Of a stretch of 64,000 nucleotides of DNA, positions 46,945-56,593 are shown in pieces. The first letter of the stretch is position 1; each line of letters starts with the position of its first letter. Below the pieces are notes generated by a model, which was given only the letters and a program-made list of their open reading frames with translations, ran no database searches and was not told the origin of the DNA. The stretch comes from Massilia sp. erpn (GTDB lineage: Bacteria > Pseudomonadota > Gammaproteobacteria > Burkholderiales > Burkholderiaceae_D): assembly GCF_024400215.1 (NCBI RefSeq), contig NZ_CP053748.1:2480001-2544000 (forward strand). The letters are read 5' to 3'. The position numbers and the translations under genes are program-made.

Positions 46945-48450
46945 ATGTTCCGACCGCCGCGGTTTTTCGCCCTCTTTCCCTTGCTTGCCGCGTTGCTGGC
47001 GCCGTATGCCGCCGGCGCGGAATCGGCCAGCTCCCAGCCCTATGCCGCGCGTACCGAACGCGGCGTGCTGCTGGCGGGGCCGACCCTGGCGCGCATCGAG
47101 ATGGGACCGTTTTCCAGCGCCAAGCGCATCGAGCCGGAACTGCTGTCCCAGCTGCTTGAGAGGGCAGGGGAGGATGCCGGCCAGGCCATCGGCCAGCCGC
47201 GCTGCACCATCACCACCTACACTGTGCGCTACCGCACTGTGGGCGGCAGCGGCGAGGCCACCGACGCCAGCGCTGCCCTGATCCTGCCCTCTGGCCGCGA
47301 CAGCGCCTGCAAGGGGCCGCGTCCGCTGCTGCTGTATGCGCACGGCACCTCGATCTCCAAGAGCCACGATATGGCGCGCCTGCGCGGTGAAGCGCGCCTG
47401 GTGGCGGCCATGTTCACGGCCCAGGGCTATATCGTGGTGGCGCCCAATTACGCCGGCTATGAAGGTTCCTCGCTGCCCTATCATCCCTATCTGAACGCCG
47501 AGCAGCAGTCGGCCGACATGGCCGATGCCCTGCGCGCCAGCCGCGCCGCGCTGGCCAAGTTGAAGGTGCAGGCCGCGCCGCGCCTGTTCCTGGCCGGCTA
47601 CTCGCAGGGCGGCTTCGTCACGCTCGCCACCCAGCGCGCCATGCAGCAGGAATACGGCAGCGAATTCCAGGTGACGGCGGCGGCCGGCCTGTCCGGCCCT
47701 TACGCGATGGCGCAGATGGCCGACGATGTCTTCGCCGGCAAGCCGAACGCCGGCATCACCGTCTATCTGCCGCTGATCGGCACTTCGGCCCAGCGCTCGG
47801 GCGCGGCGATCTACGCCACGCCGGGCGAGCTGTACGAGAGCCAGTACGCCAGCGGCATCGAAACCCTGCTGCCGGGCAGCATGACGCGCGAAGACTTGTT
47901 CAAGCGCGGCAAGCTGCCCGCGCGCGCCCTGTTCGCCAGCGATTCCCTGCCCCAGACCGACGACAGCCGGCCGTATTTCGCCGATCCCCACCTGGTGCGC
48001 AGCAGCTACCGCGCCGCCTACCTGCAGGACATGGCCGAGCACCCCTGCAGCGCCACGCCGGGCGCCTGTCCCAGCCAGAACAATCTGCGGCGCTGGATGC
48101 TGAAAAACGATTTGCGCAATTACCGGCCGCAAAGCCCGCTGCTACTGTGCGGTGCCGCCCACGATCCGGCCGTACCCTTCTACAACGCCACGGCCGCCGC
48201 CAGCTATTTCCGCGCCCAGGGCGCGGCACCGGTCCTGCTCGATCTGGAAGCCCAGGCCCAGCAGGACGAATACAGCCCCTACCGCCAGGGTTTTGCGCGC
48301 CACCAGGCCGCCGTGCGCCAGCAGGCGCAGCAGGAGGGCCGCAATCCGGACGAGGCCGTCGCCGAGCGCTACCATGCGCGCCTGGCTGCGCCTTTCTGTC
48401 TGCTAGCCGCGCGCGCTTTCTTCGACAAGGCTTTGCTGGAGATGAAGTAG
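46945..48450 (+). CDS. Secreted lipase/esterase-like alpha/beta hydrolase
   Basis: A 501-aa exported hydrolase. The signal peptide is RFFALFPLLAALLAPYAAGA. The core shows YAHGTSISKS, GYIVVAPNYAGYEGS and a nucleophile elbow GYSQGGFVTLATQRA, as in secretory lipase/tannase-like hydrolases. The later PLLLCGAAHDPAVPFYNATAA holds the likely catalytic Asp. Four or more Cys may form disulfides. It stands alone; the 215 bp upstream hold no gene. The substrate is unknown. Confidence 0.85.
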   Translation: MFRPPRFFALFPLLAALLAPYAAGAESASSQPYAARTERGVLLAGPTLARIEMGPFSSAKRIEPELLSQLLERAGEDAGQAIGQPRCTITTYTVRYRTVGGSGEATDASAALILPSGRDSACKGPRPLLLYAHGTSISKSHDMARLRGEARLVAAMFTAQGYIVVAPNYAGYEGSSLPYHPYLNAEQQSADMADALRASRAALAKLKVQAAPRLFLAGYSQGGFVTLATQRAMQQEYGSEFQVTAAAGLSGPYAMAQMADDVFAGKPNAGITVYLPLIGTSAQRSGAAIYATPGELYESQYASGIETLLPGSMTREDLFKRGKLPARALFASDSLPQTDDSRPYFADPHLVRSSYRAAYLQDMAEHPCSATPGACPSQNNLRRWMLKNDLRNYRPQSPLLLCGAAHDPAVPFYNATAAASYFRAQGAAPVLLDLEAQAQQDEYSPYRQGFARHQAAVRQQAQQEGRNPDEAVAERYHARLAAPFCLLAARAFFDKALLEMK

Positions 48451-48561
48451 GTCTGGCCCAGCGACGGCTAGTGTGGCCCCGTGTTCCCTGACTGTTAATT
48501 CTGCGTTTCCGACAAAACTGCTTTTTTTACAAATTTCTCCTTGTGTTCGGCATTGCCGTGC

Positions 48562-48578
48562 TGGCATATTAAATGCAC
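48562..48578 (+). promoter_or_regulatory. Possible sigma-54 promoter of the SGNH hydrolase gene
   Basis: TGGCATATTAAATGCAC has the GG-N10-GC spacing of -24/-12 promoters with a good -24 but only a partial -12 (ATGCA). The ATG is about 46 bp downstream. A sigma-70 promoter is not excluded. Confidence 0.4.
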
Positions 48579-48623
48579 GGCGAAAAGCACGTCCGTACTA
48601 TAAAACACACAAGGAGACATTGA

Positions 48624-49991
48624 ATGCGCACCACCAAGCTTGCACTTGCTGCAATGGCTGCGGCCGCCCTGGCCGCTTGCGGAGGCAGCAGCCCCAGCCC
48701 CGGCGAACAGAATAACAAGGTCCAGTTTGCATCCCAGGTATCGTTCGGCGACAGCCTGTCCGATATCGGCACGTACCGCGTCGGCACCGTCAAGGCCATC
48801 GGCGGCGGCACTTTCACCATCAATGGCGACAACACGGGCGTCAATCCCGCGCTGACCGGCAAGAACTGGACCGAACTGATGGCCGCCCAGCTCAAGCTGC
48901 CCGCGCCATGCCCGGCCATGACCGGCCTGGACGGCGATGCCAGCAAGGGCTTCTCGGTGCCCATCGCCACCAATTCCAATTGCTTCAGCTATGCCCAGGG
49001 CGGCTCGCGCGTCACCAATCCGATCGGCAAGGGCCACAAGGCCACCGGCAGCGCGCTGGGCGCCCTGACCGTGCCCGTGGTGCAGCAGGTGAAGAACCAC
49101 CTGGCCGTGACGGGCGGCAAGTTCAGCGGCAAGGAACTGGTGCTGATCATGACCGGCGGCAATGACCTGCTGGTGGGCCTGGGCCAGCTCGACGAAGGCG
49201 CCAAGGCGGCCGGCGCGGCGGCCGGCGCCAAGGCCTTCGGCGCCAGCCTGACTGCCCAGCTGGCGGCCGGCGCCCCGAATCCGGCCACGGCCGCCCAAGC
49301 CATCGGCGCCGCGCTGGCGGCCGAAAGCGTGCGCCCCGGCCATACCGACAACAGCGTGGTCACCGCGGCCGTCACGGCCGCTGTCACGGCCGGCAATACC
49401 GCAGTGGCTTCGCCCACCGTCTCCGGCCCGATGGCGCTGAAAGCCAAGGCGGATGGCGCGGCCGCGGGCGCCCAGGCCGGCGCCGACTACGTGACCGCCA
49501 CCAGCCCGACGCTGGTGACGGCGATGGCGACTGCCGCCAATGAGCTGGTGGCGCTGGTGAAAACCCAGGTCGTCGGCAACGGCGCCAACTACGTGGTGGT
49601 GAACAATATTCCGGACGTGGCCAATACCCCGGCCGGCCTGGCGAAATCGGCCACCATCCAGACCTTGATCAACGCCATGGTGAAAGCCTTCAACGACCAG
49701 CTGAACGCCGGCCTGGGCAGCGAGAGCAAGGTGCTGGTGGTCGACGTGTTTGCCGTCAGCCACGACCAGGCCACCAATCCCGGCCCGTATGGCTTGACCA
49801 ATGTGAAGGATACCGCCTGCGACACCAGCAAGAACCCGCTGGGCAATTCCCTGGGCTGCAACGCCAGCAATCTGATCGCGGGCGACGTCAGCCACTACTC
49901 CTATGCCGACGATGTGCATCCGACCCCGTTCAACTACTTCCTGCTGGCGCGCTATGTGTCGCAGAAGATGACGGTTAAAGGCTGGCTGTAA
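48624..49991 (+). CDS. SGNH/GDSL-family esterase lipoprotein
   Basis: A 455-aa lipoprotein esterase. Signal peptide with lipobox LAAC (Cys19); then SGNH blocks FGDSLSDIGTY (Ser, block I), CFSYAQGGSRV (block II Gly), IMTGGNDLLV (block III Asn) and DDVHPTP (block V Asp and His). About residues 190-300 form an Ala/Gly-rich insertion (GAKAAGAAAGAKAFGASL and similar). GDSL esterases of this kind act on esters at the cell surface. AAGGAGA precedes the ATG. An OmpW gene follows 26 bp later. Confidence 0.88.
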   Translation: MRTTKLALAAMAAAALAACGGSSPSPGEQNNKVQFASQVSFGDSLSDIGTYRVGTVKAIGGGTFTINGDNTGVNPALTGKNWTELMAAQLKLPAPCPAMTGLDGDASKGFSVPIATNSNCFSYAQGGSRVTNPIGKGHKATGSALGALTVPVVQQVKNHLAVTGGKFSGKELVLIMTGGNDLLVGLGQLDEGAKAAGAAAGAKAFGASLTAQLAAGAPNPATAAQAIGAALAAESVRPGHTDNSVVTAAVTAAVTAGNTAVASPTVSGPMALKAKADGAAAGAQAGADYVTATSPTLVTAMATAANELVALVKTQVVGNGANYVVVNNIPDVANTPAGLAKSATIQTLINAMVKAFNDQLNAGLGSESKVLVVDVFAVSHDQATNPGPYGLTNVKDTACDTSKNPLGNSLGCNASNLIAGDVSHYSYADDVHPTPFNYFLLARYVSQKMTVKGWL

Positions 49992-50017
49992 TCCATCACG
50001 AGAGACCAGGAGATACT

Positions 50018-50710
50018 ATGAACAACACCATCAATCGCGCCGCCCACGTGCTGGCGCAAGCTGCCGTCCTCAGCGCCGCCCTGGGCGCCGCGTCCACCGC
50101 CTCGGCCCAGTCGGCCGGCGACTGGATCGTCAAGGTTGGCGTGAACCGCATCACACCGAAAGTCGAGAGCGGCAATGTGAGCGCCCCGGCCCTGCCGGAA
50201 TCGAAGGCTGATGTGGCGGCGGATACCAAGCCCATCTTCAACATCACCCGCATGCTCACCGACAATATCTCGGCCGAGCTGGACCTGGGAGTGCCGTACA
50301 AGCATGACCTGATGGCGGCCGGTTCGATCGCCGGCTCGGGCAAGCTTGGCACTTCCGAAGTGCTGCCGCCGACGGCCCTGATCCAGTACCGCTTCTTCGA
50401 GCCGAACGCGCGCTTGCGTCCCTATGTGGGCCTGGGCCTGACCTATGCCTACTTCCAGAAGGAACGCGGCTCGGCCCAGCTGACGGCGCTGCTCAACACG
50501 GGCGGCCCCGGCACCACCTTCTCGCTGAAGTCGAAGTTCGCCGCCAGCTTCCAGATCGGCGCCTCGCTGCGCATCGACGATCGCTGGGGCGCGGACATCG
50601 GCATCATCAAGACCAAGCTGAAAACCCGCGCCGACTTTTCCACCGGCCAGAGCATGGAAGCCCGCCTCGACCCGCTGGCCGTCAGCCTCGGCGTGACGTA
50701 TAAGTTCTAA
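50018..50710 (+). CDS. ompW: OmpW-family outer-membrane protein
   Basis: A 230-aa outer-membrane beta-barrel of the OmpW type. Signal peptide AAVLSAALGAASTASAQ; then DWIVKVGVNRITPK, FNITRMLTDNISAELDLGVPYKHDL, LPPTALIQYRFFEPNARLRPYVGLGLTY and a final Phe (VTYKF), as BamA-inserted barrels need. GGAGA precedes the ATG. It is close behind the SGNH esterase and may share its transcript; a strong terminator follows. Confidence 0.93.
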   Translation: MNNTINRAAHVLAQAAVLSAALGAASTASAQSAGDWIVKVGVNRITPKVESGNVSAPALPESKADVAADTKPIFNITRMLTDNISAELDLGVPYKHDLMAAGSIAGSGKLGTSEVLPPTALIQYRFFEPNARLRPYVGLGLTYAYFQKERGSAQLTALLNTGGPGTTFSLKSKFAASFQIGASLRIDDRWGADIGIIKTKLKTRADFSTGQSMEARLDPLAVSLGVTYKF

Positions 50711-50730
50711 GTCCGGCAGACGCAAAAAAA

Positions 50731-50753
50731 CCCGCCGCGGCGGGTTTTTTTTT
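50731..50753. terminator. Terminator between ompW and gcdH
   Basis: CCCGCC / GGCGGG stem with a tight GC loop, seven A before and nine T after, able to end both convergent transcripts. Confidence 0.88.
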
Positions 50754-50769
50754 ATGGGCTGGCGCCAGC

Positions 50770-51954
<1,185 letters not shown>

Positions 51955-52019
51955 CGTGATTCCGTCTCTCTCTTTATGGTTGATATAGCTTGTCTAGACT
52001 GCTTGCAAAAAACGCTATT

Positions 52020-52523
52020 CTAGCGCAGTCCACGGAACTGGCCGCCATGGAAGACCAGGGGGGGCTGGGGGGAAAATTCGCAGTGCTCGACCTCGCCCAC
52101 GAAGATGACGTGGTCGCCCTCCGGATAGCGGCTGCGGTTATGGCACTCGAACCAGGCGGAGCAGCCTTTCAGGACGGGCTGGCCGGTACGCGACAGCTCG
52201 AACGCGGCGACGCCGAAGGGGTCTTCGCCGCGCGTGGCAAACAGCTTGGCCAGATGACCTTGCTCGGCGCTGAGCACGTTGATTACATAATGGGAGTTAC
52301 CACTGAAAATCGGCAGGCTGTTGGCGCCCGTCGCCAGGCTCCATAGCACCAGCGGCGGCTCCAGCGAGACCGAATTGAAGGAACTGGCCGTCAGGCCGCG
52401 GAAGCTGCCGTCGGCCAGGCGCGTGGTAATGACCGTCACGCCGGTGGCGAACTGTCCCAGCGCTTGGCGGAAATGGCCGCTGTCGAATTCGCGCGTTTCC
52501 GCGCGGGGGGAGCGTGTATTCAT
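52020..52523 (-). CDS. Flavin reductase-like FMN-binding protein
   Basis: A 167-aa flavin reductase domain protein: FRQALGQFATGVTVITTR, GLTASSFNSVSLEPPLVLW, FAVNVL-like YVINVLSAEQ, and CHNRSRYPEGDHVIFVGEVEH. Such proteins reduce FMN/FAD with NAD(P)H for monooxygenases or act as stand-alone reductases. The ATG at 52523 has AGG upstream; a Met 8 codons earlier is possible. It is divergent from msrA; the partner oxygenase is not evident nearby. Confidence 0.88.
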   Translation of the reverse strand: MNTRSPRAETREFDSGHFRQALGQFATGVTVITTRLADGSFRGLTASSFNSVSLEPPLVLWSLATGANSLPIFSGNSHYVINVLSAEQGHLAKLFATRGEDPFGVAAFELSRTGQPVLKGCSAWFECHNRSRYPEGDHVIFVGEVEHCEFSPQPPLVFHGGQFRGLR

Positions 52524-52671
52524 GGAAAACCTGAGTCTTTCCGTCATTATGCCAAATTTGTCGCCCGGCAGCACAAACCGGGGCCAGCTTGAGTCATCGC
52601 GCGATAGCTGATGCAGCGTACGGCGCTTTGCGTTACAGTAGCCGGACGGTATTGAACAACCAGGGGGCGGT

Positions 52672-53211
52672 ATGACAACAACAGGGGCCAGCGACACCGC
52701 CGTGCTGGGCGGGGGCTGTTTCTGGTGCACGGAAGCGGTGTACCTGGAGGTACGCGGGGTGGTGAAAGTGACGTCCGGCTATACGGGCGGCCAGCAGCCG
52801 GAACCGACCTATGAGCAGGTGTGCAGCGGCGAGACCGGGCATGCCGAGGTGATCCGCGTCGAATTCGATCCGGCCCAGATCGGCTACCGCGAGCTGCTGG
52901 AAATCTTCTTCACCATCCATGATCCCACCACGCTGAACCGCCAGGGCAACGATGTCGGCACCCAATACCGTTCGGTGATCTATTACCTGTCCCCCGAACA
53001 GGAGGCCACGGCGCGCCAGGTGATCGCGGAAATGGCCCATGTGTGGGATGCGCCCATCGTCACCGAGCTGTCGCCGGCCCAGCCTTTCTACCAGGCTGAG
53101 GATTACCACCAGAACTATTTTGCCCAGCACCCGCTGCAAGGCTATTGCGCCTTCGTCGTCGCGCCCAAGGTCGCCAAGTTCCGCAAGACCTATACCAAAT
53201 ACCTCAAGTAA
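52672..53211 (+). CDS. msrA: Peptide-methionine (S)-S-oxide reductase
   Basis: A 179-aa MsrA repairing oxidised methionine. The catalytic Cys16 is in GGCFWCTEA; TSGYTGGQ, YEQVCSGETGHAEVIRVEFDP and DPTTLNRQGNDVGTQYRS are conserved. The GCFWC motif has a second Cys three residues on. Resolving Cys residues near the end are limited (QGYCAF). It is a single-gene unit next to a low-GC toxin-antitoxin insertion. Confidence 0.96.
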   Translation: MTTTGASDTAVLGGGCFWCTEAVYLEVRGVVKVTSGYTGGQQPEPTYEQVCSGETGHAEVIRVEFDPAQIGYRELLEIFFTIHDPTTLNRQGNDVGTQYRSVIYYLSPEQEATARQVIAEMAHVWDAPIVTELSPAQPFYQAEDYHQNYFAQHPLQGYCAFVVAPKVAKFRKTYTKYLK

Positions 53212-53281
53212 AGCGCCTGCATTTACGCGCCATTGATGGTACCCCCGCTGGGGTAGGTCTGTTAACTTACCCTAAATAGGG

Positions 53282-53340
53282 TTTTCAGCATGTGCTGAAA
53301 ATGGCTTTTTTAGTGAAAATTTTATGGAAATTTTTCACTA
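53282..53340. promoter_or_regulatory. Two palindromes before the AbiE-like operon
   Basis: TTTTCAGCA / TGCTGAAAA (53282-53301, perfect, 2-nt spacer) and a larger near-palindrome TAGTGAAAATTT / AAATTTTTCACTA (53311-53340) lie within 80 bp of the start. AbiEi antitoxins bind inverted repeats in their own promoter, so these are the likely operators. Confidence 0.65.
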
Positions 53341-53359
53341 AGACTGCTAAGTTCAACTT

Positions 53360-54451
53360 ATGCTGAAAAACGACGATATAGTGAATCTCCTGCATGCTGC
53401 CGGTGACCGTCTGGTACAGCTCCTTAAGCGCGTGCCCGGTATAAAGGTCAAGCTCGCAAGCGTCAGTACAGATGGCGCGGATTCGGTCCACTTGATTTTC
53501 GAGTTACGGGGGCTGCCAACCAAGCGCACCTTAGAGGTCGGCTGCGTCGTCAAGTCTAATGGACAGCCGCGGCATATGAGGGATGCCTATTTTGCTTTAA
53601 TGCAATGGGCAGGTTCTGACGAGAGAAGAGTCATGGTGTGTATTGCGCCATACCTCTCCCGGCAGTCACGAGATGTCATCGGACAGTTCGCCGGAAACTA
53701 CCTCGACTTCGCGGGTAATGCGCGGTTGGCATTCGATCATGTCTACATTGAGACTGAGAGTGCGGAGGTACCTAAGCCTGCGACGCGGGAACTCAAATCG
53801 TTATTTATGCCCAAAGCCGCGCTTGTGCTTCGCGCAATGCTGCGTTGTGTTGGCCGGCAGTGGAAGGTGTCCGAACTAGCAGAGGAAACTTCGGTTAGCT
53901 TTGGCCAGATAAGTAACGTTCTGAAAGCACTACATGATAGGGAGTTGAGCGAGCGCGGAGCAGGTGGCACTTTTCTCTCCGACCCGAACAAACTGATTGA
54001 CGCCTGGATCGAAGCATATCGGGGAGTTGACGGCCAGGTAGGGCAGTACCACACTACCCTTCATGGAAAAGCTCTGGAAGAGGCGTTACGGCGTACCTTG
54101 ACGGCAAATTGGAGAGCGGATGGCAACGCAGTGCTCGCATCCTTCTCCGCCGCGAATTGGATGGCCGCTTACGGCCGAAGCAGCACAACCTACCTCTATG
54201 TCGATCCGATGGGATTGCAGCGCGTAACCGAGGTGTTAAAGCTGCGCCGTGTCACAACTGGAGCCAACGTCGAAATTACTACTCCGAATGACAACGGCAT
54301 CTTCTATGACGCCGTGGCGCCGGCGCCAGGCGTGGCATGCACCAGTCCGATTCAGACCTATCTGGATCTTCGGATGACAGGTGAGCGTGGCAGAGAGGCG
54401 GCCGATTTTTTTAGCGAGCATATCGACCTATGGCAACCAGTCCGAGCCTGA
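53360..54451 (+). CDS. AbiEi-like antitoxin (type IV toxin-antitoxin)
   Basis: A 363-aa protein resembling AbiEi-type antitoxins. The central part has a winged helix (about 168-203: WKVSELAEETSVSFGQISNV, LSERGAGG), and the second half contains the AbiEi C-terminal type domain (ALRRTLTANWRA, SSTTYLYVDP, CTSPIQTYLDLRMTGERGREAADFF). The N-terminal 150 residues are a nuclease-fold-like beta region. It precedes and overlaps the nucleotidyltransferase toxin gene by 22 bp. GC is clearly lower than in the neighbours, pointing to transfer. Two palindromes upstream suggest autoregulation. Confidence 0.75.
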   Translation: MLKNDDIVNLLHAAGDRLVQLLKRVPGIKVKLASVSTDGADSVHLIFELRGLPTKRTLEVGCVVKSNGQPRHMRDAYFALMQWAGSDERRVMVCIAPYLSRQSRDVIGQFAGNYLDFAGNARLAFDHVYIETESAEVPKPATRELKSLFMPKAALVLRAMLRCVGRQWKVSELAEETSVSFGQISNVLKALHDRELSERGAGGTFLSDPNKLIDAWIEAYRGVDGQVGQYHTTLHGKALEEALRRTLTANWRADGNAVLASFSAANWMAAYGRSSTTYLYVDPMGLQRVTEVLKLRRVTTGANVEITTPNDNGIFYDAVAPAPGVACTSPIQTYLDLRMTGERGREAADFFSEHIDLWQPVRA

Positions 54452-55308
54452 CCCCGAATGAGCCGCAGACTGCGAATGACTACGATGAGCGGACGACCGA
54501 GGCAGTAAAAAGCGTGCTTGTTGAAGTTGGACAAATCTTGGGTGCTTACAAAGGTAAATTTGCCATTGTGGGTGGCTCGGTGCCCTGGCTGCTGATTAAG
54601 AGCGGCGATATGAGTCATGTTGGCACGATGGATCTGGATATCGCCCTGCATGCAGAAGCGCTTGGCGATGGGGAATACGCATCGCTGATTGAATCCCTGT
54701 TTAAACATGGATATACGCAGGGCAGGGAAGGAAAAAAATTTCAGCTGCGTCGATCGGTCTATATAGCCGGCGGTGGTGGCGAAATCGAGGTTGTAATCGA
54801 TTTTTTGATGCCCCGTGATGCGGAGATCGTGAGAAATTTTCCTCCAATGATCGACAATTTTGCCGTTCAGCGCGCCGATGGCGCAGATCTCGCGCTTGAA
54901 TTCTCTGAGCTGCTTGCTATCCAAGGCGTCATGCCAAATGGCGCAGTGAATAAGGTCGAGATTGCCGTCTGCTCGATTCCCGCATTGCTCGCCATGAAAG
55001 GCCATGCCCTGGCTGGGCGATACAAACAAAAGGATGCGTACGACATCTATTATTGCGTGCGAGGCTATGAAGGCGGAATAGATGAGTTGGCCAAAGCGTG
55101 CATGCCGGTCCTTCAAATGAAAAGCGGCGCAGCCGGTTTTGCACATATCAATGACAAGTTTTCAGAGCTGCTGGCTCATGGTCCAGTTTGCGTCAGGGAT
55201 TTTGTCCGCGAATCCAGAATCTTGGGCGATCGTAGCGAGGAACAGTGGCAGCAGGACGCCTTTGGTCAAGTGGATGCGCTAATGCGAGCATTGGGCTTGC
55301 GCAGCTAG
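54430..55308 (+). CDS. AbiEii-like nucleotidyltransferase toxin
   Basis: A 292-aa nucleotidyltransferase of the AbiEii/DUF1814-like group. The active-site pattern is GGS (48-50), then DLD (68-70) in VGTMDLDIAL; a later KDAYDIYY matches the family's D-x-x-D-hydrophobic block (MKGHALAGRYKQKDAYDIYYC). Related toxins such as MenA and AbiEii add nucleotides to tRNA or bind GTP and stop growth during phage infection. It overlaps the antitoxin gene and forms a type IV toxin-antitoxin defence unit inserted between msrA and cfa. Confidence 0.82.
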   Translation: MATSPSLTPNEPQTANDYDERTTEAVKSVLVEVGQILGAYKGKFAIVGGSVPWLLIKSGDMSHVGTMDLDIALHAEALGDGEYASLIESLFKHGYTQGREGKKFQLRRSVYIAGGGGEIEVVIDFLMPRDAEIVRNFPPMIDNFAVQRADGADLALEFSELLAIQGVMPNGAVNKVEIAVCSIPALLAMKGHALAGRYKQKDAYDIYYCVRGYEGGIDELAKACMPVLQMKSGAAGFAHINDKFSELLAHGPVCVRDFVRESRILGDRSEEQWQQDAFGQVDALMRALGLRS

Positions 55309-55319
55309 CGAAATGTTTC

Positions 55320-56537
55320 TCAGCCCATTCGCATATTTTGATACATATACTGCCGCGACCACGGCAGCGCCTGCGGGTGGCGGCCGGCTTTGCCGCACAC
55401 GATCTGGTATAGGCTGATCCAGTCCTGGTCGAAGGCGTAGGCGCAGCCGGCCAGGTAGACATGCCAGATGCGGAAGCGCTTGTCGCCCGCGATGGCCTTC
55501 ACCTGGTCGGCCCGCGCTTCGAAATTGTCGGTCCAGATGGCGCAGGTCTTGGCATAGTGGCGGCGCAGGTTTTCCACGTCATAGGCTTCGAGCTGGCCCT
55601 GCTGCATGGCTTTCAGCACCTGGCTGAGATGCGCCAGTTCGCCCTGTGGAAACACGTATTTGTCGATGAACTCGCCGCCGCCGTAGGGTGTTTCTCCACT
55701 GTCGGGGTCGGTGCTGGTGATGCCGTGGTTCATGGCCACGCCATCGTCGGCCAGCAGGCGGTGGATGATGCCGAAGTATTCGGCCAGATGCTTGACGCCC
55801 ACATGCTCGAACATGCCGACGCTGGTGATGCGGTCGAAGCTGCCGCGCACATCGCGGTAATCCTGCAGGCGGATTTCCACCAGATGCTCCAGCCCCGCCT
55901 GCGCCACGCGCTCGCGCGCCAGCGCGTACTGGTTTTCCGACAGCGTGATGCCGATGCAGTGCGCGCCATACGTTTGCGCGGCGCGGATCGCCAGCGCGCC
56001 CCAGCCGCAGCCGATATCGAGCAGGGTCTGGCCGCGCTGCAGGCGGATCTTGGCCAGGATGTGGTCGATCTTCTTGAGCTGGGCGGCGGCCAGGTCTTCC
56101 TCGCCGCTCTCGAAATAGGCGCAGGAATACACCATGCGCGGATCGAGGAACTGCTGGTAGAACTCGTTGGAGACGTCGTAGTGGTAGCGGATGGCTTCCG
56201 CATCCTTTTTCCGGCTGTGCGTGAACTGGCGTACGATGCGCGACAGCTTGCCGTCCGAGTGCAGGGTCGAATGCGCCAGCGCATTGACGATGCGTATCAT
56301 GTCCTTGGCCTTGCCCGTCACCTCGATCGCCCCTTCCACATAGGCCGTGCCCAGGTTCGACAGGCTAGGGGAGAGCAGGTAGCGCGCGGCCGAGGGCTTG
56401 GGAATGCGGATGGTGACGCGCGGCGCCTCGCAGGAAAAATCGAAGGCTTGCCCGTTCCATAATTCGATGCGCAGGGGCAGGGTGATTTGCTGGCGGATGC
56501 CTGCGGTCCAGGCGCTGAGTCGGCTTTGTACGAACAA
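55320..56537 (-). CDS. cfa: Cyclopropane-fatty-acyl-phospholipid synthase
   Basis: A SAM-dependent enzyme that cyclopropanates unsaturated phospholipid chains (about 405 aa). It has an N-terminal lipid-binding domain, AIRYHYDVSNEFYQQFLDPRMVYSCAYF, SAM motif LLDIGCGWGALAIRAA, ITLSENQYALARERV, and GMFEHVG near the bicarbonate site. A TTG at 56537, six bases after GGAGG, is the likely start; GTG at 56561 would put that ribosome site inside the gene. It follows the AbiE-like unit convergently. Confidence 0.93.
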   Translation of the reverse strand: MFVQSRLSAWTAGIRQQITLPLRIELWNGQAFDFSCEAPRVTIRIPKPSAARYLLSPSLSNLGTAYVEGAIEVTGKAKDMIRIVNALAHSTLHSDGKLSRIVRQFTHSRKKDAEAIRYHYDVSNEFYQQFLDPRMVYSCAYFESGEEDLAAAQLKKIDHILAKIRLQRGQTLLDIGCGWGALAIRAAQTYGAHCIGITLSENQYALARERVAQAGLEHLVEIRLQDYRDVRGSFDRITSVGMFEHVGVKHLAEYFGIIHRLLADDGVAMNHGITSTDPDSGETPYGGGEFIDKYVFPQGELAHLSQVLKAMQQGQLEAYDVENLRRHYAKTCAIWTDNFEARADQVKAIAGDKRFRIWHVYLAGCAYAFDQDWISLYQIVCGKAGRHPQALPWSRQYMYQNMRMG

Positions 56538-56593
56538 GATAACCTCCGTTGGTACGATCACATCGACACTGCGCCGGGACGCGGCATGATTAT

